Assembly: GCA_034406715.1 (NCBI GenBank)
Contig: CP137869.1
Span: 930,001 to 994,000, forward strand
Source of the DNA: Rhodotorula mucilaginosa
Lineage: Eukaryota; Basidiomycota; Microbotryomycetes; Sporidiobolales; Sporidiobolaceae
Direction of reading: 5' to 3'
Length of the DNA: 64,000 nucleotides
The number at the start of each line of letters is the position of its first letter. Within the stretch, counting starts at the first letter, position 1. Under the pieces are notes generated by a model. The model was not told the origin of the DNA. It worked only from the letters and a program-made list of their open reading frames with translations, and did not search any database. The position numbers and the translations under genes are program-made. Positions 58,219 to 64,000 of the stretch are shown here, one piece after another.

Positions 58219-59406
58219 ATGGCCAAGGGCTTATTTGCAGTCTATCGCGACGATGCGGCTGGTCTCGCGCCCCCTCCCGCGCCTAGTACGTCGCGAGGAG
58301 CGCCGACAAACAAACTCGCCGCCGCCGCGCCGCAACGACGTCAGTTCGATGGGCTCGGGCAGCGCGAGAAGGAAAACATGGACCCGTCGTCTATGAGTCG
58401 GAAGGGAGCTCTCCTCGGCAAGGGCGGCAAAGCGGCGCTCGGCAAGTCGGCCAAATCCGGCGACGGAGGATCGACTTGCGCACCTCCGCAAGTTCGGCGA
58501 GGGTTGGGGGCAGCAGCCCCGCAGGTGCAGAAGGTGGCAAGAGAGAGAACAACAACACCCGCGTCGACGAACGGGATCTGCACCGGAACGCTACGGACGC
58601 GGGTCCTGCCAGATCTGCCGCCCTTGCCCGCCGCCACACCCGCATCTCTTTCGAGCACCCACCAGTCCATACAACGGAAGAAGCCGTCCGTCGTCGAACT
58701 GAGACTCCCTCCTCCTCCTCCTCCTCCCGACTCGGCAGAGTCGAGTCCGCGCTCGTCTTGCGATCGGAGCTACGCGTCCGCGACCGATTCGGGATATGCG
58801 CAAAGTCCGGGAGCGCCGCTGCTGCCGGTGCACCAGAACGATGGCGAACAGGTCGAGTTCGGCGATGACGACAGCAAACTTGAAGCAAGAACTGAGGGCA
58901 TGTTCGTCGACGAGATCGACAGTGATATGTCGTTGGCCTCGGTCGAGGAACGTGAGGAAGCCGCCGCTTCGTTTGACGCCAATCGACGTGCACGGGCCTT
59001 GACCGAAAGCCCATTGGCAGAGGTACATACAGCCCACCCTTTCCGCCAGACACCAAACATGCAATACGCTCGGCGCAAATCGCTGACCTACTTTTCTCCC
59101 GGGCCCATTTTTCGCTTTGATCAGGTCACGCAAGCTTTTACCGGCCTGGGCGGCTTCTCCGTTGCCAACATGTCTCCCTCTCCAGCTGCGCACCACCCCA
59201 CCGCTACCTTTGCGCACCGGCCCTCTCTCCTTTCCCACCCGACCTCGCCAACGCGTCAGAACCTTTCTCTGGTTGGAATGTCAGGAAGAGGCGGCGGCGG
59301 TCCTGCTGGCCTTCGAACGTTTACGGGAACGACCAAGCGCCTCAAGCCTGGTCAGACGGTCCCTTCGGCCCCCAAAGCCGCGCCCGGCCGGACCATGCGC
59401 CTTTGA
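58219..59406 (+). CDS. unknown disordered protein with a KEN box
   Basis: Family not recognised. Read as one exon it has 395 residues; an intron-like 102-nt segment at 59023..59124 is in frame and stopless, so the spliced form would have 361. Visible: N-terminus MAKGLFAVYRDDAAGLAPPP, a KEN box (QREKENMDPSS, about residue 52), a possible RxxL destruction-box-like RRGLGA, Pro runs (LRLPPPPPPPDSAE), an acidic stretch (EGMFVDEIDSDMSLASVEE), a Ser/Pro-rich region and a basic C-terminus. KEN boxes target APC/C substrates; with the Ser-Pro sites this could be a cell-cycle protein (securin-like is possible), but the motif alone is weak evidence. Confidence 0.7.
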   Translation: MAKGLFAVYRDDAAGLAPPPAPSTSRGAPTNKLAAAAPQRRQFDGLGQREKENMDPSSMSRKGALLGKGGKAALGKSAKSGDGGSTCAPPQVRRGLGAAAPQVQKVARERTTTPASTNGICTGTLRTRVLPDLPPLPAATPASLSSTHQSIQRKKPSVVELRLPPPPPPPDSAESSPRSSCDRSYASATDSGYAQSPGAPLLPVHQNDGEQVEFGDDDSKLEARTEGMFVDEIDSDMSLASVEEREEAAASFDANRRARALTESPLAEVHTAHPFRQTPNMQYARRKSLTYFSPGPIFRFDQVTQAFTGLGGFSVANMSPSPAAHHPTATFAHRPSLLSHPTSPTRQNLSLVGMSGRGGGGPAGLRTFTGTTKRLKPGQTVPSAPKAAPGRTMRL

Positions 59407-59961
59407 GCCCCCTTCTTGCCGACTTTCTTCTCCCCCATGTTGATCATGCATCGCTTGCCCTCATGAACTATTATCGGACTTGCCTTGTTTCGTCTTTCTC
59501 TCTCTACTCGTCCTATCCCCTTCCCAGCTGTTCTTGACACACAACAAGAGTTCCTTCCACCTGTGTCCGGACCCTTTTGCCTGCAACGATGTCCCGAGTT
59601 TTACGTCCTCTCGGCGCGCGCGCCTGCGATATCGAATGTCCAGACGCGAGAGAGGGAGGGAAAACGTTTCAGGGCTGCGAATACAACTCGGGGTGGGTGC
59701 GTTGACAAGTACTCTGGCAGAAGAAAGAAAGAAAAAAAAAAGAGAAAGAAACACAGAGCAAAAGAAAGGAAAGGAAAAGGAGAAGGAAACAGAGGAAAGA
59801 CACAATTCCGAGTGAAAGGGAAAGAAGAAAAGGAAGAATAATATGGAAGAGAAGGGAAAGGGAAATGGACGGGGGAAGGGACATGCGCTGCGAGAAAGGG
59901 GGGGGGGGGGGGGGGGGGAAACACGTAGGGAGGGAGGGAAAAAAGAGATGCAACTTTGGGT
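59407..59961. other. convergent 3' region with purine-rich tract
   Basis: 555 bp between the stops of the KEN-box gene (+) and CCR4 (-). The first half is CT-rich; from about 59720 to 59960 the plus strand is almost purely A/G and includes a run of 21 G. No gene; short open frames there are artefacts of the composition. Confidence 0.6.
59720..59960 (+). repeat. polypurine tract with a 21-base G run
   Basis: About 240 bp with nearly all purines on the plus strand (GAAAGAAAG, GGAAAAGG, GGGAAAGG units); the G homopolymer is at 59898..59918. It lies downstream of both convergent stops. Confidence 0.85.
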
Positions 59962-62686
59962 CTAGTTGTTGAACTTGAGGACGCTCATGAGAGGAATGTG
60001 GTCAGACGGGAAGTGGCAGTTCGGGAACCCGACGGTGGTCGAGAGATAGTCGGGGTCGAGGTCGCCGAGCAAACCCTGCACTCCGAGTGACGGGGCCGTA
60101 TACCAGACATAGTCGATCGTGCCTGAGGAGAGGGAACGAGTCAGTGCGGGTCAACAAAGGGGACGAGAAGGGGAAGCCGCGTGCAGAGAACACGAAAGAC
60201 TCACCGGTGAACCCGGGCGTAAAGTTGGTGAACGGCAACTCGTTGACGTGCGAGTACGCCGACTTGAGTTTGAAACCGTGACTGGCTCCCTTGACGGCAT
60301 AGTCGCCGTACACGTGGTCCATAAAGTCGCCGTGGTTCTTCTCGACGTGACCGGTCGAGAGGAACTCGTACACTCCGCTGTCGGGTTCCGAGTTGAAGTC
60401 GCCGCAGATGATGGTCGGGATCTTGGCCCCGCTCGAGTAGTGCGGAGCCTTGTCGTACCCCTCGGCGAGGTTCATCCGCGCCGGTAACCGCGCAAAGTCG
60501 TTCGAGATCTTGTTCAACTCTTCCATCAGCATCGCGACCTGGACGAGCTTGACGTCGCGGAACTGCGGTTCCCACGTGATGTGGGCGTTGGCGACAATCA
60601 GGCGGGCGCCCGAAGCGCGGTGCTCGAGGAGGGTCACGACCGCAATGTTGTCCTTGGTCATGACGCGGTTGAACATGTCTTCGGTCTTTTTAAAGTCGGG
60701 TCTTCGGAGCGCGATCTGGTTGAACTCGATCAGGTGCTGCTCGACCAGAGCGAAGCTTTTTGGTTTGGGGAGCGGGGGTCAGTTTTCGCTCTTTCCCAAG
60801 AGGTGACGAGTTTCCAGACGAAGCGACTCACACGGACGACTTGAAAAAGGTTGCGCAACCGTCGACGGCGCGCTTCTCGTCTCCCGACATGGTCCGCGCC
60901 CTCGACTTTGAGTAGTGCACTCCGTCGTACTCTTGCGCCGAGAGGTGTTCCAAAAAGTACGACTCGTACGCCTCGACGTCGACTTCTTGCAGGCAGACAA
61001 TGTCGGACCCGTAGTTGAGCACCTCTTGGAGGATCAACTCTTTGCGGTACTCCCACGAGAGGGCCCACGACGGCGTGTAGCCGTACATCTGACTGGTCGC
61101 GTACTTGTCGCAGAGGATGTTGTAGCACAGGAGCGAGAACGAGTCCTCGGGGCGCTTGTCGGCCGACGACGGCAACGCGTCCGGTTCGATGGTGAGCCAC
61201 GCGCGCTCGGGTGGCGGAGGCGGAACGGGGCACGAGTCGCGGAGGTACGAGATCAGGGCCGAGGTGCCGTCCTTTTCGACGAGCGACCGGAGTGTGTCGG
61301 GTAACGGGTTCCCTTCGACGCCGAGCGTCTCGAGGAGGTACAACGTTCCGAGTTGCGGTGGCAGGTTGGTCAGGTGGTTGTCGAACAAGAAGAGCTCGCG
61401 CAGGTGCGTGAGCAAACCGAGTTCGGCGGGGAGCGACGTGAGCTTGTTCGACGACGCGTCGAGCAAGGTCAAGTTGGACAACTTGCAGATCAAAGGGGGT
61501 AGTTCGGCGAGCGCGTTGTGCGGGATGTAGAGCGTCGTCAAAAAGTCGTACCGGAACAGGGCCGGCGACAAGTTTTTCAGGTTCATGCCGCCCATGTCGA
61601 TCGTCGTCCACGTCGTCGTCGTCCGCGCTCCTCGCTCCTTGTCCTTGTCTTTGCCGTCGGCGTCAGTTCCCGCCGCCGACAGCGAAGGACTCGTCGACCC
61701 ATCCGCTGCTGCTGCGCCCGCCCTCGTCGAAGTCAACGTCGTCCTCGTCAACGAGGCGGCGGACCCACTCCGCTGCTGCTGCTCTTCAGCGTCTTTGCGA
61801 TGCTGCATCCCATTCCCCCGGTTCATGAGCGTGTTTCCTCCCCCTCCTGCTCCTCCTGAAGAACTCGCCGGTCGGTGGTGGTGGTTCGGGTCCGTGATCG
61901 GGATGGCGTTGGTCGTCTGTCCGCGGGCGGCGAGGTGCGCCGCGCGCGCGTGGTGGTGCGGCGAGTTGGTCGCGCGCGAGGTTTGCGCGAGCGCGAGTTG
62001 GGTCGCCCAATGAGGGGGGATGGGTCCCCCGTTCGAGAGCGGGAGTGGGGACCCGACCGAGTTGGACGAGTTGTTGTTGCCGCCGCCACCTTGACCGCCA
62101 CCGCCACCGCCACCTGGACCTTGGCCTTGACCTGGACCGCCACCTCCTCCTGCACCTGTCAGGTGATGATGCGGGGGCGGAGGAGGTGGACCTTGATGGC
62201 TACCTGGCGGGGGGACGCCGTTCGAGAGGTGAGGGGAAGCGTGGTGTTGAGAGTGCGAGGCGAGGGAAGCGGCGTGGTGCGAGTGCGGTCCGTTGGGATA
62301 CGCCGGCGAAGGAGGACCGCCGAACGAGAACTGTTTTCACTCACGCAAGTGTGCAACAAAATCGTTAGTGCTCTATCTAGACGACTGCCCGAGGAGAGCG
62401 AGGGGGGATGACTTGCGTGGTGTTGGCCGTAGTGACCGTGAGGGGCCTGCTGCAGTTTGCTCAGGAGCGAGTACCTCTGCTGTTGAGCTGCATGACTCTG
62501 CCCTGCGTTCGATACGCCCGGCCCACCGCCGACACCTGCACCTCCTCCTCCTGCACCGTTACTGGGGCCCGCTCCTCCTCCGCCGCCCGACTTGTTGGGG
62601 TGGTTAGCACCGCCGGGAGAGTAGAGATGCGAGTTTGGCGGTGGACTGGCGGGTGCAGGGCTCGGACTCGGACTGAAGGAGTACAT
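59962..62686 (-). CDS. CCR4: CCR4 deadenylase (LRR + EEP nuclease)
   Basis: Catalytic poly(A) nuclease of CCR4-NOT. Exons (minus): 62686..62417, 62330..60832, 60755..60205, 60122..59962; 826 residues. N-terminal 300 residues are low-complexity (His/Pro/Gly/Asn-rich). Leucine-rich repeats: LSPALFRYDFLTTLYIPHNA, LPPLICKLSNLTLLDASSNK, LPAELGLLTHLRELFLFDNH. EEP domain: LCYNILCDKYATSQMYGYTP, DIVCLQEVDVEAYESYF (catalytic Glu), IICGDFNSEPDSGVYEFLS, and SDHIPLMSVLKFNN (final Asp-His). Intron 1 has a GC donor (GCAAGT): all GT donors in exon 1 are out of phase with exon 2, and the GC donor joins QHH|FSFGGPPSP in phase 0. Confidence 0.93.
62331..62416 (-). other. GC-AG intron 1 of CCR4
   Basis: 86 nt, donor GCAAGT, branch CACTAACG, acceptor GAAAACAG. 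Phase 0. Confidence 0.75.
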
Positions 62687-62987
62687 GAGGCGAGGTCATC
62701 GGCGGGAGGGAGAGGAGGAGGAGGAGGACGTGTTCTTGACTGGGGCAGCAGGGGGCCAAGAGCGGGAGAGAGGGGGGCGCTGGTTCGGTCTATGCAAGGC
62801 CTCGTGTATACGCTCTGGCAGCCCGTCTGTGCTTGTTGCTGCTGCCGCGAGGCCGAGTCGTGAGCAGGTCGATTCGACGCGAGCGGGCGACGAGAAGCTG
62901 GCGCAATCTCCCCCTGTCTTTTCCCACATACCCTTCTCTCGTAGTCTCGCATAGTCTATGTACCAGTCATGCTATGATGCCAAGGGA
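62687..62987. other. intergenic, CCR4 promoter and ATP10 3' end
   Basis: 301 bp between two minus-strand genes. Both strands have short open frames without family signatures. Confidence 0.5.
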
Positions 62988-64000
62988 CTACACCACCGTC
63001 GATGCAGGGCTCGAACCGCCGTCGAGCCGTTCGACCAAGACGTGCGCGCATCTCCTCAGCGCCTCTTCCTCGTCCACCGTCGCCCAACTGCACCCGGCCC
63101 ACCGGATCTTGCGGTTCGCATCGACGAGGAACACGTACCCGACATGCTTGTTCTCCATCCCGAGCGGTCCGCGCAGGTACTCGAGCGACTGGTGAGACAA
63201 GAGGTACGTCGCCTGTTGCGACGCCGGGACCGTCTTGCGCAGCGACGAGAGAAACATCGACACCAGGAACGACTTGAGCGGGTTCTCTTGCAGGTTGATC
63301 TGCGGAGGGGGGGGGGGGTCGTGCGTTACTTGGTCAGCAGCCGAGGGCGCTCCTCCCCTGCCGCTCGTTCTGCAAACGAAACTCACATAGACGTATTGGA
63401 ATCGGCTGTCGCCGTCGAGGTCGGCCAGGGTCGGCCGCACAAAGCTATTGATGTGTTCCTGCAAAGAGCCATTACTGTATCTGTCAGAACACTCAGCGCA
63501 GGGGAGAGAGAGAGAGCGCGCGGACCGACCTCGGAACTGCGGAAGCTGCTAAACACGACGAGGCTGATCTTGTTCTCAAACAGGTCGGTCGTGTGCACTT
63601 TTTCCTTGGTCGCGAGCGAGGTGCCTTCGATGTCGGGAAAGTACAGCGAGAGCTGCGCGCGCCCCGGTCCCGGTCAGCTCCCCGAGGAGGTAGATGCGCA
63701 CATCGGCTTGGAATAGGGGGCGAATTAGAAACGTACGTCTTCGCGGATCAGGGTTTTCGGAGCGAGGTATGCTTTGCCACCTTCGTGCCGCAATGCATTA
63801 TAGTCGTGAAAGTAGCCCTTACTGGCCTCCTTGACCCTGTAGGGGGGGGTGAACGGCATGCGGGTGAGAATCGGGTTTCTTCCGACAAGCACAAACTGAG
63901 GGCCGCTCAACTCGGACTCACAGGTGCCTCCTCTCTTCTATGCGCTTCTCGCGGTTGAGCAGATCCGCCCTCCATTCCTCTCTGGACTGTTTCCCCTTGC
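62988..64000 (-). CDS. ATP10: ATP10, mitochondrial F1Fo assembly chaperone (5' partial)
   Basis: Inner-membrane chaperone that helps assemble the Fo subunit 6 with the subunit 9 ring. Exons in window (minus): 64000..63922 (partial), 63836..63737, 63652..63530, 63458..63387, 63299..62988. The N-terminus with its mitochondrial leader lies beyond the right edge. Visible: LNREKRIEERRHLVKEASKG, YFHDYNALRHEGGKAYLAP, LSLYFPDIEGTSLA, NKISLVVFSSFRSSE, INLQENPLKSFLVSMFLSSL, LGMENKHVGYVFLVDANRKI, RWAGCSWATVDEEEAL. These follow the Atp10 family through its thioredoxin-like C-terminal half. The intron at 63300..63386 has a C12 run on the coding strand just before its acceptor. Confidence 0.9.

Overview
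This 64 kb window looks like chromosomal DNA of a basidiomycete yeast, most likely a red yeast relative in Pucciniomycotina (Rhodotorula/Sporobolomyces type). The genes are dense and GC-rich and are cut by many short introns of about 45 to 100 nt. Most introns carry a CTGAC or CTAAC branch site 10 to 45 nt before the 3' splice site and donors such as GTGAGT, GTCAGT, GTGCGT and GTACGT. The protein set is purely eukaryotic and fungal: STT3, SEY1, PWP2, histone H2B, SPT20, CCR4 and a basidiomycete GPI glycoprotein. I see no tRNA, rRNA, CRISPR array, transposon or virus-derived element. All gene models were spliced by eye, keeping reading phase and family alignment; none was checked against RNA.

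Layout, left to right. PRP5 helicase (+, 5' end cut by the window edge), DHFR (+), STT3 (-), an ER PDI (+), an unknown one-TM protein (-), DAHP synthase (-), NAD glycerol-3-phosphate dehydrogenase (+), RTF1 (+), a WDR89-like WD protein (+), a macrophage-activating-glycoprotein-like GPI protein (+), a DUF2156 sterol-aminoacylation enzyme candidate (-) divergent from an HSL-family hydrolase (+), a PEX8-like peroxin (+), a class I sirtuin (+), SEY1 (-), a poorly resolved 1.3 kb gap, CWC21/SRRM2-like (+), PWP2 (-), a PrpF-family protein (+), an unknown acidic protein (+), SPT20 (-), a mitochondrial TFB/dimethyladenosine-transferase-like protein (-), dynactin p62 (-), histone H2B (-), a Zn2Cys6 factor (+), a membrane-anchored double-hotdog acyl-CoA thioesterase (-), mitoribosomal mL45 (+), a KEN-box unknown (+), CCR4 deadenylase (-) and ATP10 (-, 5' end cut by the window edge).

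Most genes are housekeeping and unrelated to each other. Functional themes recur: RNA processing (PRP5, CWC21, CCR4, PWP2), chromatin and transcription (RTF1, SPT20, H2B, sirtuin), ER function (STT3, PDI, SEY1), mitochondria (mL45, ATP10, TFB-like) and peroxisome (PEX8-like).

Two things stand out. First, splicing: five of about 130 introns I could place have GC-AG ends, in WDR89, the sirtuin, SPT20, mL45 and CCR4, with donors GCGAGT or GCAAGT. One intron, in the GPI glycoprotein, reads as AT-AC (ATAAGT...GCAC). GT-AG annotation would break or misread these genes. Second, the divergent DUF2156 / alpha-beta hydrolase pair at 23.4 to 27.7 kb looks like a possible write/erase module for aminoacyl-sterols.
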